The translations under genes and the position numbers were made by a program. Under the pieces are notes generated by a model. That model did no database searches. It saw only the letters and a list, made by a program, of their open reading frames with translations, and had not been told where the DNA came from. Below are positions 18,757 through 27,910 of a DNA stretch of 64,000 nucleotides, in pieces. The stretch covers positions 62,001 to 126,000 of the forward strand of contig NZ_PYGI01000007.1 of the NCBI RefSeq assembly GCF_003014615.1, read 5' to 3'. The DNA comes from Marinobacterium halophilum. GTDB taxonomy: Bacteria; Pseudomonadota; Gammaproteobacteria; Pseudomonadales; Balneatricaceae. Each line of letters starts with the position of its first letter. Positions within the stretch are counted from its first letter, which is position 1.

Positions 18757-20589
18757 ATGTTTACATTTTTCGAGCGCCTGACGCCTGCTTTTCCGGACTA
18801 TCCGGCGCAACAGCCACCTTTCGGTACCTGGGCTTTTTTCCGATTTTATTGTCGAGGGTATGAACGGACGCTGTTCCTACTGGGGGCTATGACTCTGGTG
18901 GTGGCCTGTATTGAAGTGGCGATGTTCAGCTTTCTGGGCAACTTAGTGGACTGGCTCGGCAGCCGTGAACCTGAGTCTCTGCTTGCAGAGGATGGTGTCC
19001 GACTTTGGGTAATGGCGCTGTTGGTTCTGGTGGTGATGCCGCTGGCTGTAGTAACGCATTCTATGCTGTTTCATCAGTCACTGTCCGTCAATATGAGTGC
19101 TGCTATTCGCTGGCATGCGCATCGCTATCTGCTGGGACAAAGTCATCGTTTTTATCAGAACGAATTTGCCGGTCGTTTGGCAACCAAGGTGATGCAAACC
19201 TCGGAATCGCTTCGTGAAACCGTGATGAAGTTGCTAGATGTTCTGTTATATGTACTGGTATACCTATCCGGCATGACAGTACTAATCGTGTCGGCCGACT
19301 GGCGCCTGTCGTTGCCATTGCTGGCATGGGCCGGCGGATATCTGTTTCTGCTCTGTGTACAAGTGCCAAAGCTGAAGCATCATGCCAGCCTGCAGGCTGA
19401 TGCCCAGTCCGAGATGACGGGACGTATTGTGGATAGTTATACCAACTTCCACACGCTCAAACTGTTTGCGCATTCCGAGCGTGAACATGATTATGCCCGC
19501 CAGAGCATGCAGGCTTTTCTGGATGCCGTATATCCGTTGATGCGACGTATTACCGGTCTGAATATCACCCTGTGGATGCTGAATGCGTGGTTGATTTTTG
19601 CCACGGCCGCGTTGTCGATTCTGCTATGGCAGGACGGCAGTGTCACCGCAGGCGCTATTACCATTGCCGTTTCGTTTACATTGCGTCTTAAAAGCCTGTC
19701 CCAATTCATTATGTGGGAAATTGCTTCTCTGTTCCGCAATATCGGCACTGTGCAGGACGGTAAGCGCCTTCTGACCCGGCCGCAAGAGTTGGTGGACCCG
19801 CCTGATGCTCAAGCACTGATGGTTAAAGACGGGGCGGTTGAATTCGATTCGGTGGTGTTTGGATATGAGCCGTCACAACCGTTCATCAATAATCTGACGC
19901 TTAAGATTCGGTCAGGTGAAAAGGTCGGTATCGTTGGCAGCTCGGGTGCAGGTAAATCAACATTGATCAACCTGCTGTTGCGCCTGTATGACATTGATCG
20001 CGGCCGTATTCTATTTGATGATCAGCCGATCACTAGTGTCACCCAAGAAAGCTTGCGCGCGGCGATTGGGGTAGTCAGCCAGGATACGGCACTGTTGCAT
20101 CGCTCCATTCGCGAGAATCTACTCTATGGGCGGCCGGGTGCCAGTGAAGCCGAGCTGCGTGCAGCGGTTCGCCAAGCGCATGCCGATGGGTTCATTGCAT
20201 CCCTGCAGGATGAGGCGGGACGCAAGGGATACGATGCTCATGCCGGTGAAAGAGGCGCTAAACTGTCGGGTGGGCAGCGTCAACGTATTGCGATTGCACG
20301 TGTACTATTGAAGAACGCGCCGGTGCTGGTATTGGATGAGGCAATGTCAGCGCTGGATTCTGAAGTAGAAGCGGCTATTCAAGAGAACCTGTCGGCGTTG
20401 ATGCGGGGAAAAACAGTGGTAGCCATTGCCCATAGGCTGTCGACTATTGCTGCTATGGATCGCCTGATTGTCATGGAAGAGGGGCGTATCGTGGAGCAGG
20501 GTAGTCATCAAGAGCTGTTGAAGCTGAAAGGTCGGTATGCACGGCTGTGGCAGCACCAGAGTGGTAGCTTCATAGGCGATCAATATTAA
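18757..20589 (+). CDS. ABC exporter-type half-transporter (permease fused to ATPase)
   Basis: A 610-residue type IV ABC protein: six membrane segments in residues about 35-330, then an ATPase with Walker A GSSGAGKST, signature LSGGQRQRIAIARVLL, Walker B VLVLDEAMSALD and switch His in AIAHRLS. All catalytic residues look intact, so it probably works as a homodimer. It follows fhuB by 21 bases and should be in the same transcript. Related proteins either export siderophores (PvdE-like) or import them (YbtP/YbtQ, IrtAB). No siderophore synthesis genes are visible here, which makes a role in handling imported siderophore plausible but unproven. Confidence 0.9.
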   Translation: MFTFFERLTPAFPDYPAQQPPFGTWAFFRFYCRGYERTLFLLGAMTLVVACIEVAMFSFLGNLVDWLGSREPESLLAEDGVRLWVMALLVLVVMPLAVVTHSMLFHQSLSVNMSAAIRWHAHRYLLGQSHRFYQNEFAGRLATKVMQTSESLRETVMKLLDVLLYVLVYLSGMTVLIVSADWRLSLPLLAWAGGYLFLLCVQVPKLKHHASLQADAQSEMTGRIVDSYTNFHTLKLFAHSEREHDYARQSMQAFLDAVYPLMRRITGLNITLWMLNAWLIFATAALSILLWQDGSVTAGAITIAVSFTLRLKSLSQFIMWEIASLFRNIGTVQDGKRLLTRPQELVDPPDAQALMVKDGAVEFDSVVFGYEPSQPFINNLTLKIRSGEKVGIVGSSGAGKSTLINLLLRLYDIDRGRILFDDQPITSVTQESLRAAIGVVSQDTALLHRSIRENLLYGRPGASEAELRAAVRQAHADGFIASLQDEAGRKGYDAHAGERGAKLSGGQRQRIAIARVLLKNAPVLVLDEAMSALDSEVEAAIQENLSALMRGKTVVAIAHRLSTIAAMDRLIVMEEGRIVEQGSHQELLKLKGRYARLWQHQSGSFIGDQY

Positions 20590-20690
20590 GTAATACAACT
20601 CATTATTTAAATGCAAGGCATTGTCGTTTAGATTTATTGTATATTTGGGCATGGATGCCGCTCATTCACTTCCATTGATAGAGCCGATAC

Positions 20691-21340
20691 ATGAAGTTCA
20701 AACAAGATCTACTCTAGGGTGCCGTTTTTACGGCACTTGCGATCGCATCTTCTGCTGTTGCAGCTGAAAACCCTGTTGAACAGGAACAGTTGAAGTAAAG
20801 GCAGCGGCCCCCAGCAGAGTAGCATCAGGGCTATGTTACCCCACTTAACAGTGGCGCAACCGGTTTGTCACTGACGCCGATGGAAACGCCTCAGGCGTTG
20901 AGCAGCATTAACTGTCAGCAGATCGTGACTTTGGTCTCAATGACCTGAGCACGGTTCTTGATGCTCTACCAAGAGTCAGTGTGGAGCGGCGACTCGACTG
21001 GCTCTGGGTTAAAGCCGCCAGCAAGACGATGCCGGGAGCCAGTTATAGGTGGGGCATTGCCGACGCAGTTTACAGATGATACGCCCATCGACAGTCGGCA
21101 CCACTGATGAAACCGGTCTCAAGGCTGATCTCTTAAACGGGCATGCTTATGGCTCAGTGTCGATTTTCCATTCTGAACAGGAAAATGTTGCGGAGTTCGT
21201 CGATAGCTTTGTTGGTACGTTGATGCCTGGCTGGCAGGATGAGGTTGCCAGCCGCGCAGTGCCATGCTCAAGCTGAGCTGGCGTTACCGATATTCCTTTG
21301 GTGGCATGGGTCTGACTTTGCCCTGGCTGGCCCCTTCCTG
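20691..21340 (+). pseudogene. Decayed TonB-dependent siderophore receptor
   Basis: Remnants of a receptor read through many stops and frame changes. At 20691 a signal-peptide-like start (MKFKQDLL, stop, then GAVFTALAIASSAVAAE) is followed by plug-like text: GATGLSLTPMETPQALSSI, then in another frame DFGLNDLSTVLDALPRVSVE. Around 21094-21170 a barrel-like piece reads ETGLKADLLNGHAYGSVSIF followed by HSEQENVAEF, matching the conserved late-barrel region of siderophore receptors. Near 21272-21320 there is LKLSWRYRYSFGGMGLTL, like a late barrel strand. Only about 650 of the expected 2,100 bases remain, so a large internal deletion occurred. It sits just after the fhu operon, where a functional receptor would be expected. 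Confidence 0.75.
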
Positions 21341-21360
21341 ACTACATTCGAGTGAACGGT

Positions 21361-21389
21361 TTGCATCAGTCTTGCATATAATGGATAAT
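21361..21389 (+). promoter_or_regulatory. Candidate sigma-70 promoter of the TonB2 operon
   Basis: TTGCAT (21361-21366), a 17-base spacer, GATAAT (21384-21389). The -10 coincides with the first bases of the Fur box. Confidence 0.5.
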
Positions 21390-21402
21390 GCAAATCGTTA
21401 TC
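21384..21402 (+). promoter_or_regulatory. Fur box of the TonB2 operon
   Basis: GATAATGCAAATCGTTATC matches the Fur consensus at 16 of 19 positions, with both outer half sites intact. It lies 27 bases before the first gene and overlaps the -10 of the candidate promoter. The best Fur site in the window. Confidence 0.88.
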
Positions 21403-21428
21403 ATTTGTCTTAATAGAACGGATTGCTC

Positions 21429-22211
21429 ATGGATCGGATACATTTCAAGGCGGCTGCTCTGGTCGTGCCGTTGCTGCTGCCATTAACGGCACAGGCCAAC
21501 ACGCTGAACCAGAACCAGCAGGTATTGGAGCAGGCGCACCAGCAGGGTGCTCAGGTGCAGCGCAGTATTGATCGGCTGGATCAGCAGACGCGTGACAACT
21601 ACGCGGCCTATACCGCCGCTTTGCGTCAGGCCGAATTGATGGAAGCCTATAACCGCCAGTTGGGTCGTATGGTCGATGACCAGGTGCACGAGTTAACCGA
21701 CATCGAAGCACAGTTGGCGTCACTGGCTGAAACCGAGCAGGCAACCCTGCCGTTGCTGGTGCGAATGCAGGCGATGCTGGAACAATTCGTGGCCGGTGAC
21801 CTGCCGTTTCAGCTGGCAGAGCGAGAGCGGCGTATTGAAGGTCTGGCACGCTTGCTTGATCGGGCCGATGTCAGTCTGGCGGAAAAATATCGCCAGATCT
21901 TGCAGGCCTATCAGATCGAAGCCGAGTACGGCCGCACACTTGAAGCCTGGAGTGGCACTCTGCAGCAGGGCGACAGCCGTCGCGAAGTCACTTTCCTGCG
22001 CCTCGGCCGCGTTGCGCTCTATTACCAGACACTGGACGGCGAGGAGAGCGGCCGCTGGAGTCACTCAGGTAACCGTTGGGAAGCTCTGGAGGGAACGTAC
22101 GACTGGCCGATCCGCAAGGGTATCGGCATGGCGCGTCAGCAGTCCGTCCCTGAATTGCTGGAACTGCCCCTTGAATTGATTCCCGCTGACCCGACCGGAG
22201 CTACATCATGA
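21429..22211 (+). CDS. DUF3450 family periplasmic protein
   Basis: A 260-residue secreted protein: signal peptide to about residue 23 (TAQA-N), then a long coiled coil rich in Gln and Leu to about residue 120, then a globular part with EVTFLRLGRVALYYQTLDG, typical of DUF3450. This family recurrently heads TtpC-type TonB operons in marine gammaproteobacteria, but its biochemical role is not established. It overlaps ttpC by four bases (ATGA). ATG at 21429 is preferred to an in-frame TTG at 21423. A Fur box lies directly upstream. Confidence 0.88.
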   Translation: MDRIHFKAAALVVPLLLPLTAQANTLNQNQQVLEQAHQQGAQVQRSIDRLDQQTRDNYAAYTAALRQAELMEAYNRQLGRMVDDQVHELTDIEAQLASLAETEQATLPLLVRMQAMLEQFVAGDLPFQLAERERRIEGLARLLDRADVSLAEKYRQILQAYQIEAEYGRTLEAWSGTLQQGDSRREVTFLRLGRVALYYQTLDGEESGRWSHSGNRWEALEGTYDWPIRKGIGMARQQSVPELLELPLELIPADPTGATS

Positions 22212-23554
22212 AGGCCGTTACCCGTTCTTTTGCTGCCTTGATGCTGCTGCTTTGTCTGCCGGCACAGGCCAATGACCTGCAACAGTTGTTGCAACAGGTC
22301 CGTTCCCAGGCCGCAACCGACCAGCGGGTCGATGCACAACGATTGGCCGCTTTCCGCTCCGACAGCGCGGATCAGCAAGCGCTGCTGGACGATGCACGCA
22401 CCCGCCTAGCAGCCGCAGACGCGCGTCAGCGCGAACTGAAAGCGCAGTTTCAGCGCAATGAGGATACGCTGACCGAACAGGGTGATGCCCTGCGCGTACG
22501 CAGTGGTCAGTTGGGGGAAGTGTTTGGGGTCGTCAAACAGCAGGCGCAGGATGTGCGCGGACTGCTGGATGACTCCATGATTACGGCTCAGCACCCCGAG
22601 CGTGCCGAGTTGCTGACATTTGCCGAGCAGAAACGGATTCCCACATTGAGTGAACTGGAGGGGCTCTGGTTTCTGTTGCAGCAGGAGATGACCGCTACCG
22701 GTGAAGTGGCGCGCTTTACGGCTTCGGTAGTGCAGACGGATGGTGTGCGCAGTGACGAAGGCGTGGTGCGAGTGGGGCCATTTACTGCCCTGAATGCCCA
22801 GGGTGAATATCTGAATTATCGTGATGGCAGTCTACATGTACTGCCGGTACAGCCAGCGGGATCGGTATTGAAGCAGGCGCAGGCGTTTGTACAGGGGCAG
22901 GGCGAAACACTGGTGATCGATCCCAGTCGCGGCAATCTGCTGGCACTGCTGGCACAAACTCCCAGCCTGCAGCAGCGTATAGCTCAGGGTGGTCTGGTGG
23001 GCTACATCATTCTGGGACTGGGTGGCATCGGCCTGCTGGTGGCGCTGTGGAAACTGACGACGACGCTGAAAATCGAGTTCAGCGTACGGGCGCAGTTGCG
23101 CATGGCTGATCAGGCCGATAGCGCGAACCCACTCGGGCGAGTGCTGGCTGCAGGACAAGCCGGGCGCACAACCGACGAAACCGAACTGCGCGTGGATGAA
23201 GCCCTGCTCAAAGAGGCGCCACTGCTGGAACGGGGTCTTACGCTGCTCAAACTGGTGGCGGCGGTGGCACCCTTATTGGGGCTGTTGGGTACGGTGACCG
23301 GCATGATCGGCACGTTCCAGAGCATTACCCTGTTTGGTACTGGCGACCCCAAATTGATGGCGGGTGGCATCTCGCAAGCATTGATGACGACCGTACTGGG
23401 GTTGTGTGTGGCCATTCCGCTGCTGTTTTGCCATAGCTTGCTGGCTGCCCGCAGCCGTCGTCTGTTGCAGCTGTTGCAGCAGAAAGGTCTGGCGTTATTG
23501 GCCGCTCAGCGTGAACAGCTAAGTGATGCGGATGAGGCGCGCCATGCTGCCTGA
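22208..23554 (+). CDS. ttpC: TtpC-like large ExbB/TolQ-family proton-channel protein
   Basis: A 448-residue protein: signal peptide to about residue 21, a coiled-coil periplasmic domain of about 240 residues, then an ExbB/TolQ/MotA channel domain. That domain has three membrane helices, including VAPLLGLLGTVTGMIGTF and the conserved FGTGDPKLMAGGISQALMTT. In Vibrio TonB2 systems TtpC is required besides ExbB2-ExbD2-TonB2 for ferric-siderophore uptake. The gene order here is the same as in Vibrio. The 3' end overlaps exbB by 11 bases. Confidence 0.9.
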   Translation: MKAVTRSFAALMLLLCLPAQANDLQQLLQQVRSQAATDQRVDAQRLAAFRSDSADQQALLDDARTRLAAADARQRELKAQFQRNEDTLTEQGDALRVRSGQLGEVFGVVKQQAQDVRGLLDDSMITAQHPERAELLTFAEQKRIPTLSELEGLWFLLQQEMTATGEVARFTASVVQTDGVRSDEGVVRVGPFTALNAQGEYLNYRDGSLHVLPVQPAGSVLKQAQAFVQGQGETLVIDPSRGNLLALLAQTPSLQQRIAQGGLVGYIILGLGGIGLLVALWKLTTTLKIEFSVRAQLRMADQADSANPLGRVLAAGQAGRTTDETELRVDEALLKEAPLLERGLTLLKLVAAVAPLLGLLGTVTGMIGTFQSITLFGTGDPKLMAGGISQALMTTVLGLCVAIPLLFCHSLLAARSRRLLQLLQQKGLALLAAQREQLSDADEARHAA

Positions 23555-24041
23555 TCTGGCCCATTTCGAGGCGGCGTTGGCGGGGTTTTTCAATGCCGGT
23601 GGGCCGGTACTCTGGGCATTGATGGCTGTCAGTCTGGTGTTGTGGACGCTGCTGCTGGAGCGTCTCTGGTTCCGCTGGATCGACTTTCCGCGCCGTATCC
23701 GCGACTACCGTCAACAGCCTGCCGGTGCGGGCAGACAATTGAATCGGGCGGATCTGCTGCTGGACCTGCAGGCGGCTTTGCCACTGATTCGTACTCTGAT
23801 AGCGCTCTGTCCGCTGATCGGTCTGCTGGGCACAGTGACCGGCATGATTCATCTGTTCGACACCCTGGCTCTGAATGGTACCGGCAACCCGCGATTAATG
23901 GCTGCCGGTGTGGCACGGGCGACGCTGCCAACGCTGGCCGGCATGGTGATGGCGGTGAGCGGACTGCTGATCTGGAACCGACTGGCGCGCTGGAGCCAAC
24001 TGCAACGAACCCGACTGGATATCACAGGAGCCAGAGGATGA
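23544..24041 (+). CDS. exbB: ExbB-type TonB energising protein
   Basis: A 165-residue ExbB2-class inner-membrane protein with three predicted helices. The channel region reads LIALCPLIGLLGTVTGMIHL, followed by NGTGNPRLMAAGVARATLPT. It is shorter than E. coli ExbB (244), as expected for TonB2-type ExbB. With ExbD it would use the proton gradient to drive TonB. ATG at 23544 has GAGG about 7 bases upstream. Overlaps exbD by four bases (ATGA). Confidence 0.93.
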   Translation: MLPDLAHFEAALAGFFNAGGPVLWALMAVSLVLWTLLLERLWFRWIDFPRRIRDYRQQPAGAGRQLNRADLLLDLQAALPLIRTLIALCPLIGLLGTVTGMIHLFDTLALNGTGNPRLMAAGVARATLPTLAGMVMAVSGLLIWNRLARWSQLQRTRLDITGARG

Positions 24042-24451
24042 GGCAACGACTTAACCTGGAACGAATGGATAACGACGCCGAGATCGATATGACGCCGATG
24101 CTCGACATTGTGTTCATCATGCTGATCTTTTTCATTGTATCCACCAGCTTCGTACGCGAGGCCGGGGTGGAAATCGAACGGCCCATCTCTGCTACTGCCG
24201 AGGTAAAGGAAAGCCAGGGGGTGATGCTGGCGATTACCGCCGAGGATGAAGTCTGGCTGGACCGTCAGCCGGTGGATGTGCGCATGATCCGTCCGGCACT
24301 GGAGCGGCTCAAGGTTGAACAGCCGGATCTGGGCGTGATGATTCAGGCGGATATGAACGCCAAGACCGGGCTGCTGGTTCAGGTAATGGACCAGGTGAAG
24401 CTTTCGGGTATCGAGCAGGTGGCGGTGGCGACACGAGAGGGCGCGGGTTGA
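24038..24451 (+). CDS. exbD: ExbD-type TonB energising protein
   Basis: A 137-residue ExbD: short cytoplasmic N-terminus, one membrane helix from about residue 19 (TPMLDIVFIMLIFFIV) with the essential channel aspartate at position 23, then a periplasmic domain. The length matches ExbD2 proteins. Its open frame runs further upstream inside exbB, but ATG 24038 has AGGAG and gives the conserved length. It overlaps the next gene by a single base. Confidence 0.95.
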   Translation: MRQRLNLERMDNDAEIDMTPMLDIVFIMLIFFIVSTSFVREAGVEIERPISATAEVKESQGVMLAITAEDEVWLDRQPVDVRMIRPALERLKVEQPDLGVMIQADMNAKTGLLVQVMDQVKLSGIEQVAVATREGAG

Positions 24452-25107
24452 TGCGAAGCCTGTTGTTCATACCGCCGGCATTGCTGGTCAGTCTGTTGCT
24501 GTTTCTGTTGATGGCGCATCTGGCTGGTACTGGCCGCGCTGCGCCGCCGGATACGGGCGGTTATACCGCAGTCAATCTGCATCGCCTCACCCTGGACTCC
24601 GAGGTGCAGGTGCGTGAACGTGAGTCATTGCCGCCGCCCGACATTCAGCCTGAACAGCCGCCTACGCCAACCATGCCGAATCTGGCACAGCCCGTGGCGA
24701 TGAACACGCCGTCGGTGGCGCTGAACATGCCTCTGCCGGCGATCGAGATGGGATTGCAGGTCAATGCCGCCGTCGACCTGTCGGCGGTTGCTGCTATGGC
24801 GGCACCATCCCCGTCTACGAGTATGGCCATGAACCTGAATGCTGCGCCGGTCTCGCGGATGAATCCACAGTATCCACAACGGGCCCTGAGTCGCCGCATT
24901 GAAGGTCATGTCGTGGCCGAATTTACCGTGGATGCCAAGGGTCGGGTGATACCTGAATCATTCAAGATCGTGGAATCCGAGCCGCCGGGCATCTTTGATC
25001 GAACGGTCGAGCGTGCGCTGTTGCGCTGGCGTTTCAATCCGGTGACTGAACAGGGTTCAGCCGTCCCGTTCCGTACCCGTCAACGGCTGGAATTCAACCT
25101 GGAGTAG
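24451..25107 (+). CDS. tonB: TonB2-type energy transducer
   Basis: A 218-residue TonB: N-terminal membrane anchor (about residues 5-25), a short proline-containing linker (PPPDIQPEQPPTPT), a Met/Ala/Asn-rich stretch, and a C-terminal domain from about residue 135. That domain has the YPQRALSRRIEGHVVAEF pattern and ends RLEFNLE. The short linker is typical of TonB2 rather than E. coli TonB. It should contact the two receptors in this window and others elsewhere in the genome. The unusual run of methionines between residues 78 and 132 is noted. Confidence 0.93.
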   Translation: MRSLLFIPPALLVSLLLFLLMAHLAGTGRAAPPDTGGYTAVNLHRLTLDSEVQVRERESLPPPDIQPEQPPTPTMPNLAQPVAMNTPSVALNMPLPAIEMGLQVNAAVDLSAVAAMAAPSPSTSMAMNLNAAPVSRMNPQYPQRALSRRIEGHVVAEFTVDAKGRVIPESFKIVESEPPGIFDRTVERALLRWRFNPVTEQGSAVPFRTRQRLEFNLE

Positions 25108-25112
25108 TGACA

Positions 25113-26318
25113 ATGAAATGGATGACGCTATGTCTGTCCCTGTGGTGGCTGCTAAGCACCACGGCCGGTGCGCAAACGCTGACGTTGCCACCGGCGGTAC
25201 TCAAGCAGCTCAACGCCGCCCAGGAGGCGATGGCGGCTGAAAATTATCCACAGGCAGATAAGGTGCTACGCGCGCTGGCTGCACGGGATCTGAGTGCGCC
25301 GGCACAGGCGTACATTCTCCAGTTTCAGGGCAACCTGGCACTGGCGCGGCAGCAGGAGGCCGCGGCGATGAAGCGTTTTGCTGCTGCTTATGCACTCAAC
25401 GCACTGCCTGCGATCGATCAGCGCCGTCTGCTGCATACGGTTGCTCAGTTGCAGATGAGCCAGTCGCGCTGGCGTGAAGGGATTGACTCGCTGCAACGCT
25501 GGATGGAGGAGATCCGTAGTCATGGCACCCAAACGGAGAAAATCCGCGCTGAAGACCATTTGCTGCTGGCGCAGGGGTATTCCCGAGTTGAGCAGTGGGC
25601 GCAGGTGGTGGCACCGGTCAAAGCCGCCATACGCATGCGCGGGCGCGCACCGGAAGACTGGTATCGACTGCAATTGGCGGCGCACTTTCAGCTCAAGCAG
25701 TGGAAGGGGGCAACCGCCGTGCTTGAGTTGCTGGTCAACCGTTATCCACACAAGGCTCGCTACTGGGAACAGCTGGCCAGCGTCTATCAGCTGCGTGACC
25801 GTCATGCCGATGCGCTGGCGACGTTGAGGGCAGCGTGGCTGGGTGGTCAATTCGATCAGGAGCGTCAGTACATCTGGCTGTCTCAGCTGTTGTTACAGCA
25901 GGGCCTGCCGCAACGAGCGGCGGAACTGCTGGATGACGCGATGAACCGGCAACAGGTGCGGCGGAGCCTCAAGCATGAACGTCTGCTGGCACAGACCCAG
26001 CTGCAGGCCAAACTATACAGCGCTGGCCGTGGCACGCTTGAGCGAATCGCCCAGCGCCGGCCGGACTATATGACCTGGCGTCAGCTGGCTTACCTGGATA
26101 TGCAGCTCCAGCGCTGGGATGCGATGAAACAGAGTATCGAGCGGGCGGTAGCACTCAAGCCCGATGCCGCCGACCTGCATCTGCTCAGTGGTATAGCCGA
26201 CCTCAACCGTGCTCAGCTGGATCAGGCGCGTGCCAGTTTTGTTCGGGCCCGCGAGTATGCAGCCACGCGTGCCCAGGCACAGAGTTGGCTCAATTACCTG
26301 GATCAGCGGTCGGGGTGA
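25113..26318 (+). CDS. Tetratricopeptide-repeat periplasmic protein (TtpH-like)
   Basis: A 401-residue secreted protein with a signal peptide ending near GAQT and about nine TPR-like helical pairs (for example AMAAENYPQADKVLRALAA and AVALKPDAADLHLLSGIADL). In Vibrio TonB2 operons the last gene, ttpH, encodes such a protein; its exact function is not settled. It follows tonB by five bases with GGAG 8 bases before ATG 25113. It closes the six-gene operon. Confidence 0.85.
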   Translation: MKWMTLCLSLWWLLSTTAGAQTLTLPPAVLKQLNAAQEAMAAENYPQADKVLRALAARDLSAPAQAYILQFQGNLALARQQEAAAMKRFAAAYALNALPAIDQRRLLHTVAQLQMSQSRWREGIDSLQRWMEEIRSHGTQTEKIRAEDHLLLAQGYSRVEQWAQVVAPVKAAIRMRGRAPEDWYRLQLAAHFQLKQWKGATAVLELLVNRYPHKARYWEQLASVYQLRDRHADALATLRAAWLGGQFDQERQYIWLSQLLLQQGLPQRAAELLDDAMNRQQVRRSLKHERLLAQTQLQAKLYSAGRGTLERIAQRRPDYMTWRQLAYLDMQLQRWDAMKQSIERAVALKPDAADLHLLSGIADLNRAQLDQARASFVRAREYAATRAQAQSWLNYLDQRSG

Positions 26319-26399
26319 TCGCGTCAACGGATGCCGCTGGAGCGGACAGGTTCGGCCAATTATGGCAGGATAGGGCGCTGATGAATCCGGAAGTATCTC

Positions 26400-27779
26400 A
26401 TGAGCAACAAACTGAACGCCCCCCGAGCACGTGCACCCCATCAGCTCTGGTCGAACCGCATCGCCTTCATCCTGGCGGCGGCCGGTGCTTCGGTCGGATT
26501 GGGCAATATTTGGAAATTCCCGTATATCGCCGGTGAAAACGGCGGTGGTGCTTTTGTCCTGGTGTATCTCGTCTGCATCGCCCTGTTGGGGGTGCCGCTG
26601 CTGATGGCCGAGGTACTGATTGGCCGCCGAGGCCAGCAGAACCCGATTAACTCGATGGCCACATTGGCGCAGGAAGCGGGTGCGAGTCCATGGTGGAAAA
26701 ACGTCGGCCGCCTGGGCGTATTGACCGGCTTTTTGCTGCTCAGTTTCTACGTCGTCGTGGCCGGCTGGGCGCTGGCCTATATTCCGATTACGGCCAGCGG
26801 CACCTTTACCGAGCTGCAACCGGCCGCGATCGGGCAGTTGTTTGAGCATCAGTTACAGCAGCCATGGCAGCTGATTGGCTGGAGTACGCTGGTATTGGTG
26901 ATGACCCTGGGCATAGTCGGCCGTGGTGTGCGCCAAGGGCTGGAAAAGGCAGCTAACTTGCTGATGCCATTACTGTTCATGTTCCTGCTGGTATTGGTGG
27001 CATTTGCTGCCGGCAGTGGTCATTTTGCCGATGCGGCAGCGTTCATGTTTGAGCCTGATTTCAGCAAACTCAGTGCCTCCGGAGTGCTGGTCGCGTTGGG
27101 ACATGCCTTCTTTACGTTGAGTATCGGCGGCGGTGCGATGATGGTGTATGGCTCCTACCTGCCTGCCGGGGTATCCATTGCGCGGACATCGATACTGGTA
27201 GCGGTACTGGATACGGCCGCCGCCCTGCTGGCGGGGATGGCAATTTTTCCGATCGTGTTCGCCTATGGTTTGGAACCGGGAAGTGGACCGGGGCTGATCT
27301 TTGTAACCCTGCCGATCGCCTTTGGCCAGATGCCGTTTGGCACTCTGTTCGGCACCCTGTTTTTCGTCATGCTCTCGGTGGCGGCACTGACCTCGGCGTT
27401 CTCGCTGATTGAGCCTGCCATCGCCTGGCTGACTGAAAAGGTCGGCATGTCACGCCTCAAAGCCAGTTTGCTGGGCGGCGGCGGTATCTGGCTGTTGAGT
27501 CTGGGGACCGTGTTTTCATTCAATATCTGGCAAGATCAGACCGTGGCGGGCAAGACCTTCTTTGAAGCACTGGATTATCTGACCTCCGGCTGGATGTTGC
27601 CATTGGGTGCGCTGTTGATGGCGATCTTTACTGCCTGGGTGATGAAGCCCGAGGCTACGGCCAGCGAACTCGGCGGTGACAGCGTCTGGTACCGCGGTTG
27701 GCTTGGCCTGATGCGCTACCTGGTACCGGTGGTAATTCTGGTGATCTTTTTGCAGGCGATTGGTCTGATCAACCCCTGA
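26400..27779 (+). CDS. Sodium-dependent NSS-family symporter
   Basis: A 459-residue neurotransmitter:sodium symporter family member with about twelve membrane helices. The first helix motif ASVGLGNIWKFPYIAGENGGGAF is the family's sodium and substrate site. Bacterial members (LeuT, MhsT, TnaT) carry amino acids; the substrate here cannot be read. An 81-base gap separates it from the TPR gene, with GGAAG near the start. It may be read through from the TonB2 operon, but nothing links it to iron. Confidence 0.93.
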   Translation: MSNKLNAPRARAPHQLWSNRIAFILAAAGASVGLGNIWKFPYIAGENGGGAFVLVYLVCIALLGVPLLMAEVLIGRRGQQNPINSMATLAQEAGASPWWKNVGRLGVLTGFLLLSFYVVVAGWALAYIPITASGTFTELQPAAIGQLFEHQLQQPWQLIGWSTLVLVMTLGIVGRGVRQGLEKAANLLMPLLFMFLLVLVAFAAGSGHFADAAAFMFEPDFSKLSASGVLVALGHAFFTLSIGGGAMMVYGSYLPAGVSIARTSILVAVLDTAAALLAGMAIFPIVFAYGLEPGSGPGLIFVTLPIAFGQMPFGTLFGTLFFVMLSVAALTSAFSLIEPAIAWLTEKVGMSRLKASLLGGGGIWLLSLGTVFSFNIWQDQTVAGKTFFEALDYLTSGWMLPLGALLMAIFTAWVMKPEATASELGGDSVWYRGWLGLMRYLVPVVILVIFLQAIGLINP

Positions 27780-27786
27780 TTTCTGG

Positions 27787-27808
27787 CCTGCCCGCTCCGC
27801 CGGGCAGG
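27787..27808 (+). terminator. Hairpin after the NSS symporter
   Basis: An 8-base stem, CCTGCCCG / CGGGCAGG with a 6-base loop, begins 8 bases after the stop. There is no T-run, so it may be a weak or factor-assisted terminator. Confidence 0.4.
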
Positions 27809-27910
27809 GTTGGTACACAGCCTTCACATACCGCCGGCCCGAGCCGGGTTGGCGGTTGTATCCCAATGATCTCCACGCACCTTAATCCCTCTTCTGATCC
27901 TTCAAATAAA

